Positions 11,262 to 24,244 of a stretch of 64,000 nucleotides of DNA are shown one piece after another. Under the pieces are notes generated by a model. The model made no database searches and was not told the DNA's origin. It was given only the letters and a program-made list of their open reading frames with translations. A program made the position numbers and the translations under genes. Source of the stretch: Dryococelus australis (Eukaryota; Arthropoda; Insecta; Phasmatodea; Phasmatidae); the NCBI GenBank assembly GCA_029891345.1, contig CM056994.1, forward strand, positions 222,247,991 through 222,311,990. The letters run 5' to 3'. Numbering within the stretch: the stretch's first letter is position 1; each line of letters starts with the position of its first letter.

Positions 11262-12655
11262 CATGTTACTGTACAGTGGGTAAGATCCACAGGAAAGCAA
11301 AAAATAACATTAAGCCAGCATGCATTTCGTTTTATTGGAAAATATTACTAGTATTCAATTTACACATACATAATAGGCAGTAACAATACAGGTAGTAACA
11401 ATTATGATAATCTGAAAATTATATACTTATCTACATACATAAACACACTGACATAGTATATATTATATGGTTCTTTTTTCTACAGAAATACACCTCCTAA
11501 CACAAAATACCAGGAAACTGCTACATGCTAGGCTGATATAAATCAACTTATTTAAAAAAATGTTAGTGGAATTATTTTTGTTTGGCTGAAAGAATGAAGC
11601 CTATTTATCACTACATCAATACTGAAAAATTGCAGATTATTTGAATCTACCTGCACCTAAGAGCCTAGCATTAGATATTGTTATTTCAAACTTATTTCAG
11701 ATATGATACACAAGGTACAACAGTTATTCAGATTGTAAAGTATATTTAAATTACACATAAATACAGCTCTGGTAGCTTTCCAGATTTCATGCTACGTGAT
11801 TGACAATGTGTAATTGTTAGTGCCTCCAAATACACCCAGAAAATAAGTACATACTGAGGCCTAACCTTGTGTGCATTAAGGCAACATGTGTGGACATAAT
11901 TTTTTTAAAATCTATTAGTATACGTATTCATTCCATAGCACTGAAGTTTTGTGAATATGGCACATTTCTCTGTAACACTTCCAGCAGTTCATTGGTTGCA
12001 TTAACTAAATTTAAGGGGCATTTACACTAGCAATATTTTTGTATGTACTATACAAACATGATCCTTTTATGTGTTAATATGCTTAGTTCAATAACCCTAC
12101 ATTCTTAAAATAAATTGTTCTACACACTTAATCTTAATTTAGGCCTACTAACTTTATACCCCTACGTTATTGTTTCCTTACAAAACAAACGTACAATATT
12201 CCAGATTAATGATATTTTAGTTTAACGGAATGACACCTGGTCTCATCAAGTTTGGTTACACGAGACACTGGTGTATTCATATTAAGAATAGTATTGATTT
12301 TCTTGGCTTTCTGAACCATTAAAACGCAGCTTCAGGTCGTAATCCAAGATAACCAGCCTCACAACACCGAGAAAACATGCAACTTTCTCAGAGTTATATG
12401 AAATGAAATTAATTCAACATGTTTTTACACTTTAAGATTTCTGAAGTCAACTTAACTGCAGATGCAGTAATTTTACACTCCATAGATTGCAAAAACTGAT
12501 CTATAAATAGAAAAAAAAGTATTTTTTAAATGTTTAGCTCTTTTTAATGACACTTTGCTTATGATAAATGAATTTTTTTTAATGATACAGAACATTAAAT
12601 AAATGATATTATTGTTTGGGCATGCACGTACACACACATTATCTATATGTGCGAG
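11262..12655. other. AT-rich intergenic DNA
   Basis: No recognisable reading frame, RNA or repeat was seen in this stretch. Confidence 0.4.
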
Positions 12656-12659
12656 AAGG

Positions 12660-12665
12660 GGAGAG

Positions 12666-12710
<45 letters not shown>

Positions 12711-12960
12711 GAGAGAGATGGAGAGTGAGGGAGGGAGAGGGATGGAGAGTGAGGGAGGGAGAGAGATGGAGAGTGAGGGAGGGAGAGGGATGGAGAGTGA
12801 GGGAGGGAGAGGGATGGAGAGTGAGGGAGGGAGAGGGATGGAGAGTGAGGGAGGGAGAGGGATGGAGAGACATGGATGGAGAGTGAGGGAGGGAGAGGGA
12901 TGGAGAGTGAGGGAGGGAGAGGGATGGAGAGACATGGAGGGAGAGAGGGAGTAAGAGAAT
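12660..12960. repeat. GA microsatellite plus 24-bp purine minisatellite
   Basis: A (ga)n run at about 12667-12710 is followed by about nine copies of a 24-bp unit built on 'ggagagtgagggagggagag', with two insertions of 'acatgga'. The strand is almost pure purine. The open frames in all three minus frames and on the plus strand are artefacts of this composition. Confidence 0.95.
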
Positions 12961-13297
12961 AAATGCGAAGGGACAAGGGAGAGTGGGAATCTGATAATGA
13001 GAGAGTTCCATTACCTCACTGAACTCCACAGAATACTGAAGCTGTTCGGAAATGGCAACAAGAAAGAGGGTGAAGAGGAGGAACTACAAAGAGAAAGGAG
13101 GTGCAAGGGAAGAAACAGAAAGGGGGAGGGGAGGGAGAGGATTAATGAGGGAAACGAGGGTAAATACAGGAAGATATTGTGCACGCATGTGTGTCTTCTC
13201 TTGGTGCAATTATATGTTGACAATTTTAACACCTGTTGACATGGTCTTCGTCTGCTGCCACCCTATTAACCACAAGAGTACTTGCATGAGCACACAG

Positions 13298-13430
13298 ACA
13301 GGTATAGTCCACTTATGGTTTCTTAGAATGTTTTGAAACAAACCTTTTAAAAAATCACCCTAGGAGTAACATGTCAACCTGTTTTTTAAATAACTGATAT
13401 ACCACAAATGCTTAACACTATGATTAACTT
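13298..13430 (+). mobile_element. Partial MITE of the CATTCACGG family
   Basis: 'tatagtccacttatggtttctt' and the following 'gaaacaaacctttt...aaaatcaccc' match the left part of the element at 10832, with more changes. The right end was not found. Confidence 0.5.
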
Positions 13431-15149
13431 TGTTTACAAGGAGCCCTCAACGTTCTGTTCGGAAACACGCATCAACTTTATACCTCAGTCGAACAACCAT
13501 CCACCGGGAATTAAACTTTCATCCACACAAAATCCAAATTGTGGATAAGTAGAATCCAACAGACCATCTGATGCGGTGTAAGTGAATCCATACAAAGAGA
13601 AGGACACATTGTTTTCAAAAAGTGAAATCTTTTGTATTGAATCCTTAATGGCATAGTATGGTTTTCGTTTTCAACAATAAAACTTTCAACAACATTTTCT
13701 ATCGTTGGTGAGAGTTATTTCAAACCTACCCGTTTTCCTGGTCCGCCTTGTATCAATGGTATGTTTGTATATCCATATTGAGATTACAAAACACAACAAA
13801 GTTTTTACATGGGCGTAGGTTTTTTGTCCACATACCCTGTGTGTAGGGAAGATTAATGGCACTTACGTTTCCCGTCTGAATGATTTTGTTCAAACTGAAG
13901 ACTATCAAAATGGCACTGAACAGAAAATTATTTTTACAAGTGCTTTAGGTAAGTTCACGCCAGATCCTGTTGCCACACAGGTTAACAAAAAAATTTAGCC
14001 ACAATATAAATCACAATTCTTTGAAGTTAAACTGTTACGCCATAAAGCTCATTCTCCTAAACTTTTTAACTGATTTGTGCAAACCGCACTAACCTTCAAA
14101 CTCGTAGGAAGAATTTTATTCTTATGCGGATTAAGTAGGCCTGTAATCATTGACAAGGGTACAAATTGCATCATACACTGTCTGCAAAAGTGTACAAATA
14201 ACACAATTATATCACGTTCACAACTTATTTTGTTAACTTAAGGGGGCTACCTACTAGGCACTAGAAATGTGTTGGGAAATCCGTTTTCTTACGAAACTAT
14301 TCAACGTGCGCCCAATGTGCAAATTTACGAAAAGAAAACTAACTTCAGCCGATGACGGAATGTCGCTCTAATGACACTAGGCGTATTAGAACCATTATTT
14401 CGAAACCCTCAAACATAGCTAAAAACAGCCTTTTCAGACTACCGTATACAATCCTGCATTGAACTATGCATTAGACCTTCCATCAGTAAAGTATATACTC
14501 GCCATTTAAAGTCCCACAGAAAACAACGGTTCGACGAAAAGCTTGCGCGCTAGTTTAGTGCTTCGCGCATAGTGGCGATGCGGCACTTGATGTGCGTGCC
14601 AGTGTCGCCTTTAGCGTTCGCTCGCTCCCGTGTCATGTCGCGTCAGGTAGGCGGCCCCCCTTGTGCAAGTTCGTAGTCGCGTAGGTAAACAAGTAGGTTT
14701 TATGCAACTTTAAACATACATTCATGAACTGAAATGTAGAAATTTGGCCTAAGCATTAACAGGACACCAAATTCCAGAGAAGGTATAATAGCTTGTAACT
14801 GTACTATTAAAATATACAAATAAAATTAATATTTTACAGCAAAATTCTTTTCATACTAACCTCGCATATCCTGTGGTGGTCCTTTCTCTTCCAGTCTTTA
14901 CGTCGTCCCCATTTTACATCACTGGGACGCTACTCCCTCAGCGCGGGGGTAGATCGGCTCCTTGTGAGGAACCTTGGCCACCCAGTTGGTTATCAATTAG
15001 TTTGCGGAGGCGAGGAGAAGCAAACCCCCGCCCCCCTCCGCACCCATCAAAATTACTTCAAGCTGCAAAGCAACATTATTGTACAGGATTCCCAGGGTAG
15101 CGCCTGGGAGCTGTTCTTTACGTCGTACGTACCCTCTAAATTCGAATCA
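13431..15149. other. Unassigned; CpG-richer segment near 14530-14680
   Basis: Most is AT-rich with no recognised gene. The part near 14530-14680 is visibly richer in CG dinucleotides (for example 'gcgttcgctcgctcccgtgtc'), which could be a host promoter region or an old element terminus. A GC-rich block near 14870-15130 has short frames only. Confidence 0.3.
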
Positions 15150-15310
15150 GTGGGAAACCGCTGATTCGCAGTGAAATTCAAGTACTCTAATTAGTTAAAA
15201 TGGCTCCACTTAGAATCAGTGGAAAGCCATCGATTGTATCAGTGAAAAAATTTCGCTGATTGAATTAATGACGTGAAACAATTTCACTGATTGAATAAGT
15301 GACGGCCGAC
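15145..15310. repeat. Cluster of small hairpins around 'aatcagtg...cgctgatt'
   Basis: Repeated variants of 'atcagtg' face 'cgctgatt' or 'cactgatt' within short distances. Examples are aatcagtgggaaaccgctgatt near 15146 and atcagtgaaaaaatttcgct near 15239. They look like iterated inverted repeats, possibly part of a transposon end. Confidence 0.5.
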
Positions 15311-15439
15311 TGCAGTGACAAATTAAATATTGATTTTATAGAATGCAGGCAAATAATTACATGAAATAAACTTATTTACGACAGTTCACAATTTATATTG
15401 TACAAATACCGTAATTTAAAAACGTAAAATTTTTTTTGG

Positions 15440-15513
15440 AGGGGACCGGGGCCGAACTCAGGAACCTTGGGTCTTTAAACAGTTGCCTCGCCATCTAAAC
15501 TACCACGCCAAGC
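15440..15513 (-). repeat. tRNA-like SINE head with A and B boxes
   Basis: The minus strand starts 'gcttggcgtggtagtttaga', which contains an exact A-box match (tagtttagatgg). It ends with 'gagttcggccccgg', close to a B box. The ends do not form an acceptor stem, so this is a tRNA-derived repeat or decayed pseudogene, not a tRNA gene. Confidence 0.6.
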
Positions 15514-15519
15514 TGAAGT

Positions 15520-17860
15520 CTCTGAGAAGAAAATATATTCATTACAGTTTCACTTAGAAATCGTGTAGTTTGAAATTGTTTGCTCCTACTTTTCGTTTTC
15601 GTTTGAGTGGTACCATTAGGATTGTTAAAAACTAATAGTATATATGAGTATACTCTCGTGACCAGATTAAGTGCAGTTTAAACCTTCAAACAGAGGCATT
15701 TTTCATTAATATGTATTGCACACGTGTTTACATACTCATGATTTAAACGCGACTACCGCCGCCGCCATGTTTGACTTGACGCCATACCTCCAAAACACCG
15801 CAAGCAACCTCCTGATTGGCTTTTTACGTCCCATAAACGAAGAACGGGGTGAGAGAGTATTCGGTATATATAGGTTACTCTAGGACCCGGACGTCACTGC
15901 TACATCTATCTGGCGTTGGCGGTATTTGGAACTACAAGAGACCCATTCATTTTCTATCACGAAGTGATTTTATCTCTGACCTCCCTTCATTTTATCGTGA
16001 TTTTATTAAGACCACATTCCCTGGAAAGATAAGCTTCTGCGATTTTGCATTTGTCTGTGCTTATATACCCAACAGTGCTCTGTTCTCAACACAATTTTTA
16101 AGTTGTTCGTAAACCTGTAGGTGTGGCGGCTTTCGAATAAATGAATGTGCATGGAGCAACACTAGTGTACAACATAAGTTTTACCACTCATGATGTAATG
16201 ATCGGTAATTAATGTTGAATGAGCCACAGATCATTATATTTACTCTTTCCTATGTACTGCTAACATGGACAAAAGCATCCCTCGGATGGGTTAGGACTGT
16301 TCAGTAATAGCAGAATGATTATAAATATACACTACATTAAATAAAACATGCCGTATGAAACATCCTCAGAGTTGCTGGAGCTATTTTTTTTTTTAACCGA
16401 CGTGAATGATTTTGTTACCCCGTGGCGCCACGTGTGGTCAGTCAAGTAACTCAGCTAATCATCGCTCCTTCTCTTGCTAGGAAATCGAACACTTATGCAC
16501 TTACACTTCATTCGCCCTCACTTTCGTCCTGGTGTAAACAAATAAAAGTATAGGCCTATCTTTCTGCCGCGAACAACAATGAGTCATACATGCCGGAGCT
16601 ACTTTGCTACAGACATTATCGCATGAAAGTAGACTTCTCACAGACATGATTACAGTATAAGAATTGGTTATTTCCAATAGTTATGTTACGTGTCGCTGCT
16701 TTGCGTCCAACGAGCAAATTAAGAGTGTGTGGAGGAGAGAGTTGTAATGTGATATTCCGGCAGCATTTACAAAGCTGGTGTCACAAAGGCCAGTTATGGT
16801 GTGCTGCCACGATAAACCTTTTGTAGTTCGCATGCTCCTGACCTTCAACAGATCGAATTTTAGCATTTATCTGCTAAATGTTCTGGTTTATTGGCCGAGT
16901 TTCTCTCAGTGTTACTCGTGGTGCGGCGAACCTTCGAGATCGAGATTTAAGCGCAACAGGCGTCCGAACCAGGAGTTTATGAGAATCGGGAGTTAGAGCG
17001 ATTGTGCGACGTGATAGACGATGAGCCAGAAGAGCAACGAGTGGTGACAGAAATCGCCAGCGGGAGAGAAATCTGCGACTGCGGGTATCAGTGCAGTGAA
17101 GGGTGCGACTGGGAGGTTGAACTATTTGATTGTATGTGTGAGTGCAAGATATTGAAAATGATGACAACCGGCAGACGGAACATATGTTAATGATGAGTGT
17201 AAGTTCATTGACTATAAGCAAACAGAGACATTGAAAATGACGTTAGTTAGAGTTGAAATAGACATTAAATATTGTGCTCACTGAGAAATAAAAAAAGAGC
17301 AATAGTGGTGATAGATAAGTTAAAGCTGTAATTAATAGCTGTGTGAATAATCAAAAATCAAATTCAGGTTTACTAATTGCATTAAGATATCCGCCCTTCA
17401 GGCTTCTCGTAAAACTGGGATCAGAAGTGGGATGGAGGCATTTAATTATAAATTAAGTTAGTAGACGATACATTAGTGATATTTTAAACAAATTAATCCA
17501 TTATGATAGCTGTAGGCGAAAAAAATAAGAATGTTTTCTACAACCATCGCAGTGAATGTTAGTAGAAAAATGTATATAGAACTGAAATCACTGCGAGCAT
17601 AATTGAGGGGTTAAGTAGCCAAGTGAGTGCAATTGTAAATAGCTTGAGAGTAAATGTAAATAATAAAATAGCAAGAGTAAACAAGATCATGAATATTGAT
17701 ACAATGTTAATGAGGATCTAAATAGTCAGATACCTAAAGTAGGGGTAGCACACCGGTTCTGGATAGTTGGGGAGCAATGCTGGGCCAAGTGTCATTTTAT
17801 TAACCTTGTACCGGGTTTCTCCGAGAGGGATACCAATTGGAGGAACTCTTTAACTCATTT
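15520..17860. other. Mostly unassigned; weak promoter-like spot
   Basis: Around 15760-15880 there is a 'ccgccgccatg' start context, a CCAAT-type 'gattggc' and, about 50 bases on, 'ggtatatatagg'. This could be a promoter of an element or host gene, but no gene follows that I recognise. Frames at 15849-16112 and 16874-17221 are unassigned. Confidence 0.25.
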
Positions 17861-18400
17861 AACTGGGAAAATAGATCATACACCTCCCCTCCGAGATGTG
17901 TGCTGTGATTGGCTGATGGGTTATCCCACCCCTTCTGAGGTGTGCTGTGATTGGCTGTTGCTTGTGGGGTAATCTTTTACTATGCAAAGTGCCCAAGCGA
18001 CATTTGTGGAACTTTGACATTCTTGATGATTGGGGGAGGGGGTGTAGGGTCAATCCTTGGTTCAAGATCCATGTAGGGCAATAGGTGTAATTACATATAA
18101 TTGCATTGAGTAATCGCATAATGAGTAATTGCATAATGAGTATGTACCGAGACAGAAATTACACACTAAGTAGACATGTTTACCCATCGGCTGCCGAAGT
18201 AAAATTGACGAGATTAAAGATTAAAGGTGACGGTAAGGGGAGGTAGGGTTGAGCAGTCAGTCCTTGGTTCGAGATCTGTAGAGGGTAATTAGGCGTAATT
18301 AGATGTTAATTGCACAATGAGTAATTGTGTAATGAGTAATTAGGCAAAATGAGTAATTTCATAATAAGTACCAAGAATAAGTACATGTACCAAGACTAAG
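17860..18400. repeat. Paired short repeats with B-box-like sequences
   Basis: 'gtgctgtgattggctg' occurs twice about 44 bases apart (near 17898 and 17942). Two related segments (about 18020-18160 and 18228-18380) each contain a B-box-like 'ggttcaagatcc' or 'ggttcgagatct'. In each this is followed by 'gtaatta' and iterated 'gagtaattgcataat' motifs. The arrangement suggests a duplicated tRNA-derived repeat. Confidence 0.5.
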
Positions 18401-21042
18401 TACAGAGAAGTACATGTCATGTCCCGACCACTGCTCACTCACAACTGAGCTGTGAATCGTCAATATGTTTGTGATATATCCGCCATCTTGAAATGTATAT
18501 TATAGGTAAGGGACTCCATCTGACTCAGAGAACGAACTGAATGTATCTCTCTCTGCTACCACATGGAGCGCTGGACACGTTCAGACCACTGTAGTGATGA
18601 AAAAAGTTTCGAGATGGGGTAACCGCCATATTGGTTCGTGGTAATATGCTAGGTGAAATATATTTTAAAAATTCTTGGTGTATTGTTTAACCTTCAAACA
18701 AACCGCATCGGTACGTGTGATGCCAACTGTATTAGTGACAATAAAAAATAGTTTGAAACTACGCATCTTAACATTACCATGTGCATTGAGTGACTAGGCC
18801 AAACATTTATGATCGCAGTATGTCTGTAGCACTGTGTATGGTTCGACAGCAGCTGTTAAGCAAGTATTTCAACCTTGGGAGACCGTACGTTATGCGGGGA
18901 GCAATAACTGTGGTGAGCTCCCCAGCAACAACTGAAACGAGGTACCGGCTCACAAAGGAATTCCAGTACCCTCCATTCATCTTCAAGGAGCGCTCTCCCT
19001 TTTCAAGGGAAACAGAAAGAAAGGTATTGTAAACGATGAACCAAGGACATTGTAAAAGCTGTGATGCTAAATGGTCCCGCGTGTATTAGCGATATTAGCA
19101 AACAGTAAAAACAAGATATTCCTTACATTAGACATTGTAAACGAACTGTCTTTCATTCCTAAAGACTATCATTTATTTCGCACCACATGAAATAAAATCT
19201 GTATACAATTATTTGCATCAACAGCTGCAGGAAGATCCTGATATTATTTCATACCTGTGCTATGAGAACTGTCCCTTAGGAATGCTTGCATTCAATAACG
19301 ATAGATTCGCGCATCATCCACACACAAGAAGGAATGTTTGGTGCGTAAAATGGAAGGAATGAACTATCTCACACAAGCTTACGAACTGCCTGACAATGTG
19401 CCCGTCACCTCACAATTACTGCAAGTTTTATTTTTAAAATGTGTTGTGCGCTAACAATATAAGCGAAAATAAGATATTTTTGTGTACAGACACTATAGAT
19501 TGTTTTTAAAATATTATGTTGTGTAAAAGGGCTTGAAAACCCCTACGGCATATCACATTAATACGTTGTTAAATAAGTGTGTATATCATACTATGACGAT
19601 GATAAATCCAAAAAACTGTTTGCATTTAAAGCACCATATTCATGGTCTAATCTGCCACCATATATACAAAGCTAGTATTGCTTACGGACGTACGTAATAC
19701 TGTAGCATACACAATTTGAGAGATTTGTGAATATTTAATTTTTCTTTTATTCTTTGCATTTTACACAAATTTATTATTTGTATTTGTCTTATTAAAATTT
19801 TCTCATTATTCATTATTAGTTTCTACAATGACAATATTTTGTGTATTTTCATATTTCAGGTTAGCTTGATATTTTTTTTTAGTGTTAGTAAAATGTGTAA
19901 TTTTTTAAGGTCTCGCATATTTGTTAATTTTTCTGATTTTTAATTTTATATGTTGCAATTCCGAGACATGTAAAGCTATGCATTTAGGACATTGGGGTCG
20001 TTGGAGCGGCATTTTTGAATATATTTGAGTTTGGAGCCATCTGATTGGCTGGAAGATATTGAATCTTCCTTAAAAATAGGCTAGCATAGTAGATTAGCGG
20101 GTTCTTAACCTTACGTCACTGTAAGTGTAGGATGATGTCAGGCCGCACGCCTGAGTGGGTGGTGCGAGAGGATATTTAATTAGTAAATGTTAGGAAGTCC
20201 GTGCATCCCCCTGACTGCAGTTTATTTAATGATGAGAGGTCACGAGAGGATATTAAGCAGGCCCGAGCGATCCCCTCCGCGATGGCTGTAATGAGTTAGA
20301 TGCTATTTATTTATGCTGACCGTTGGTCCGTAAGCTACGAACTTGCGTGTTTAAGCAGACTTCCACTTATGCTAATTTATCCAGCTGTGGTAGAGGCTCA
20401 CATACATCATGTCCCTGAAAGTAAAGTAATTTCTATGAGTCTACAACTACAACAGCTAAGCAAAAGTTTTTGAATTTCTAATAAAGTTTTCAGTGACACA
20501 CAGTCTGCACACTTCTAAACATTCTAGAAGGTTTCGAACAGTCACCATTTTATGTAACATAAGAGTACATGTTTCCCAGTACACCAACCATGAGGAACCA
20601 GTGCAAGACTTTCGTGTCACCACTGGCTAGAAATGTTCAATGTTAAAGCAAAAATTATTTTTGAGAATAGTATTGATTTTGAAAATTTGGACCCTTTAAA
20701 ATGTAGGAGCTTAAAGACAGTTTAAGATTTGATCACTTGGGCGTAGAGAGTTCTGACTGCCACTACCCCAACTTTTAGTTTTGAGTCTTCAGAGTAATTT
20801 TTAATTGAGAATTGCCATCTAGGGAAATATTTCAATATTTTGAGAATTTATTACTTTCGCTTTTTTGAAATTTTCATCACTAAATGATAGGAATATTCAA
20901 ACAAGTTCTTGAGCTCATATTGTTCAGTAGTTGCATTCCTATCCCAAACACCCTAAGTATCGCTATTTCATATTTAATTGAAATTACTTTCAACCTGACG
21001 GCGTGCTCCAGCATCGTGTACAAATGGTACACCCAACTATAG
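18401..21042. other. AT-rich intergenic DNA
   Basis: An unrecognised 80-codon frame lies at 18790-19032 and there are no domains elsewhere. The stretch at about 20070-20420 is less AT-rich but shows no gene. Confidence 0.35.
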
Positions 21043-21592
21043 TGTGTTATGGTAAGACCTAGGGTAAGTGTGAAAGTGCCTGCTGTTCGGCAGCCTGGAC
21101 GGTGCCGGGCAGTAGTATCCATACAGGTTGTTTTAATACTTTCACTGATGTATTATTAAGAACAATTTTCATACACAATTTTGATTCCCACAGTTAAAGT
21201 GCAGAGTGGAGAAACGGTTGCAACTAATAAGCAAGGCCTCTGCGTAGCTATAACATGCACACTACCAAACTGTCTATAAAACTATTCTGAGCTGTCGCAT
21301 TTAATTACAGTTGTCCACAGAAGGGTGACTATTTTTGTGGTTTATGTGATGAAAGTATATTTCTCTTAATTATTCCTTTCTCATATTGTTCCGCCCATTT
21401 TTGATATTATTCTCACATAACACCTATTACCATATCATGAGTCACGGTATGTACATAAAGTTTGGCGTCCGTATGTGTGGCCATCTGCATTGTCACACCT
21501 TTGTGTCTCCTCTTACATACATTATATTTTTTGCACCCATATGTGAGGCCATCTGCATGTACGTAATATTGCTCAAACTTTGTCACATTGCA
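21043..21592 (+). repeat. 5' LTR of the gypsy element
   Basis: It aligns along its length to 37759-38298. Shared stretches include 'agtgtagagtggagaaacggttgcaacta' (with one change), 'gctgtcgcatttaatt' and 'gtatgtacataaagtttgg'. It ends in CA just before the primer-binding site. The exact 5' boundary is uncertain by about 10 bases. Confidence 0.85.
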
Positions 21593-21596
21593 TTCT

Positions 21597-21614
21597 TGGC
21601 GCACCAACGAGTGA
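21597..21614 (+). promoter_or_regulatory. Putative primer-binding site
   Basis: TGGCGCACCAACGAGTGA begins with TGG four bases after the LTR end, the usual position for pairing with a tRNA 3' end. The tRNA species was not determined. Confidence 0.6.
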
Positions 21615-21691
21615 CACCATATCTAATTTATGAACAGGAGCAATCACACCCCATAAAATCCCAGGTCTACCATGCCGATTAACTACAGTGT

Positions 21692-23765
21692 TTGGAAGTA
21701 TGTCACAAAATGGAAGAAATCACAGAAGTCACACAAGTTGTAGCATGTGCTAGTCAAACCACGGATGCACAAAATACAGTTAGCAAAACTGTGCAGTTAG
21801 CTACACAAACAACCAACACTAGGGCCACTGGCAAAAAAATTGTATTGCCCACAATGATACAGCAGTTGTTTGCATTGATCTAGTGGCAGCCAGAAGAAAA
21901 CAGGACTCACATGCAAGAAAAAAAACAAAATTGGAGGAAAAGTAAGCAACACAATTGCACCAGAATTTGCAAACCAATTTACAGACACAGCTGCATGAGA
22001 GTTTGCAAATACAGTCAGAAAATTTGAAAACACACCTACACAGCCAGGTTGAAAAGTTGGAAGAAAGGCTGAAAGAACAGGGCAGCCTAATACAACAGCA
22101 GTTTACTCAATTAGCAGAAAACATGACCACTAGACTAGGTCAGGTTAGAGTGTGTGTGAGCTCAATTCGTCATGAGGTGGCAGAAAACCATGAGTAGATG
22201 AAGCATGTCAAGGCGAGCTGTGCGATGCAGGTTAGCGCTGTGGAACAGAGAATCAACGAGCTAGAAGCTAGGCCAGTTTCGTCAGCTTATCTGATCAGTG
22301 TGAATGACATCATTTCAGAACAGTTTAATTCTTTCGACCAATATGTAGAATGCCAGTTAAATCAAGTTGAGAAGGCATCTGTAGAAAGACTGGATATTAT
22401 TTCAGACAAAATAGAGCAGATTGGACACATAGTCGAATGGATGAGGAACCAACAAATCGCTACCGAAATCTGTTAGGGAGGAGGTACCATTAATGAGTAC
22501 TAGTATATTCCCCACGGACACAAGAGTAAAGTACAGGGCACATCAAACACAATGGCAACCCTGCCTATCCCAACAACTAGTACACCGATTATTGCATTAT
22601 GTCACCAGCCTTCAAAGCTCTGGGCAGATCAACTACCCAAGTTTGAATGAAGACATGAAGAAAATCCATTAAATTTTCTGCTCAAGTTTGAAGAGTACTC
22701 TGTGATATTTGGCCTCTCAGACAGCGACATGTTCCGCTGCCTGAATCTAGTGCTCAAGTGCCTACTATTGGTGGGAGGTAGTACGCAGTAACGTGTCCAG
22801 CTGCTCCAAATTCTTCCTGAAATTCATTGACCATTTTTTGGAACACGAAGGTTCAGGGAAACACAAGGGCACCACTGCATGCCAAGAGGTTCATTCCAGG
22901 AAAGGGCACGAGCATGAAAACTCACATCTCCGAGGTTTACTAAAAATACAGACACCTGACTCTGCCTATAAGCAACGACGAATTCATCGCCATGGTACTG
23001 CATCAGCTGCCATATCGGTGCCGAACTCATTGGACAGGCAGACAATATAATGATTTAGTAACCTTCAATGAGGGTTGCTGGCCTTTGACCAGATCAATCG
23101 CCTGCAACACCAGAAATTGGGTAGAGAAAGAGATAAACCTGTACCAGCTGAATGTCCGCCTCCATTATACCAGGGTAACCAGATCCACAAATTTTGAGGT
23201 AACCCCAGGCACGACCAAAATCACAGAGCAAACACTTTCCAAGTAGAGTGCTTGAAGACCTATCAACTGTGCCAAGAAGGGAACCACAGAGACAGAAAAT
23301 ACTCCTACACAGGGTGAAAGTAATACTCGAGCCGAAGGCCTAGGCGAGTCCATCGGTATCGTGGTGCCAGAGACAAAGGGAGAGATTATGATGGATAAAT
23401 GTCAGGGGAAGATGGAAGCCTGAGATCCTCAGCCATCAGACCCACCAGCACACACGAGAGGTAACCCACCTGGACCCAGTAAGCAGGGTCAGCAAGTAGC
23501 TTCCAGCTCAACGAATTAAGGACAGGGAAATGTACCACAAGGCCAGCGAGTAGATTATATGCAGATAGACTGTTCTAAACAAGCAGGACCGATATTTGCG
23601 CAGGGAAGTGCAGTCTATGTAGTACAGCCGAGGGGTGGATACTTTGAGAGTCAAGCACCATTAGACCCCCACATACCTGGGTTTAGACCAGCGCTGCCAC
23701 AGATAAATTGGCGTGAACAAAACGTGGCCGCTTCCGAACACCAGAAATATCGGAAGTTAAACTGA
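21692..23765 (+). pseudogene. Gypsy gag remnant
   Basis: The N-terminal part (21692-22476) is rich in Gln, Glu and Leu and reads as coiled coil (for example LKTHLHSQVEKLEERLKEQG), broken by stops at about 21883 and 22197. A capsid-like region follows near 22620-22760 (NFLLKFEEYSVIFGLSDSD), then frames shift again at about 22790, 22992 and 23250. A degenerate zinc-knuckle-like Cys/His segment lies near 23245-23300. Gag forms the retrotransposon particle. The many breaks show the copy is dead. Confidence 0.75.
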
Positions 23766-23818
23766 AACACGTCAGTGAAGGGTCCCCTTCGCTGACTTCT
23801 AACCCAGTTAATATAACT

Positions 23819-24208
23819 ATGTGGTCCAATATTATGATAGCTTTAGAAGAAGAAATTAAAGTGGAGCCAATGGAATTAACAGATATTGAAATCAGTACTG
23901 TATCATTGGGCGAAACCGATCGTGAATTTCTTTTGAATGACCCAGCCAATGAGATCGTCAGTGTTCAGGCGACACTTTGCCCAGAATTAGTCATGACAGT
24001 TTGCGGAATAAGAGTACCCTGCTTGTTATACAGTGGAGCCGAGGTGATCTGCATGTCAGAAAACTTAATAGTAGCTACTGGCTATAAGTTGCCTATAGTT
24101 CTAGTACCCAGACTGAAGATTATCGAGGCCACTTTAAAGTCTAACCCTGTAGTCTGCTGGCTAGTTTTGCTACCATTGAAGGTTAGGTAAATGAAAAGAT
24201 GTGTCATC
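23819..24208 (+). pseudogene. Gypsy aspartic protease, 5' part, cut by the Polinton
   Basis: The frame contains CGIRVPCLLYSGAEVICMSE. The active-site triad that is normally D-S/T-G reads YSG, so the catalytic Asp is lost. The frame breaks near 24190, just before the insertion. The C-terminal part (IVKGLTKNVIL, then FLMQYNINL) resumes at 35954, beyond the Polinton. Confidence 0.82.
24203..24208. other. Polinton target-site duplication, left copy (GTCATC)
   Basis: The same six bases lie immediately outside the right terminus at 35948-35953. Six-base duplications are characteristic of Polinton integration. Confidence 0.93.
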
Positions 24209-24244
24209 AGTAGTATAGAAATGCTGGTTCGAACACAGCCACCA

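Noticed and set aside
12473-13239. Several long open frames (up to 167 codons) on both strands
   Set aside because: They arise from the purine-only microsatellite and minisatellite, which lack stops in several frames. The peptides are simple Ser/Pro/Leu or Arg/Glu/Gly repeats.
15440-15513. Candidate tRNA gene on the minus strand
   Set aside because: A- and B-box-like sequences are present but the ends do not form an acceptor stem and no clear anticodon arm is visible. A tRNA-derived repeat is more likely.
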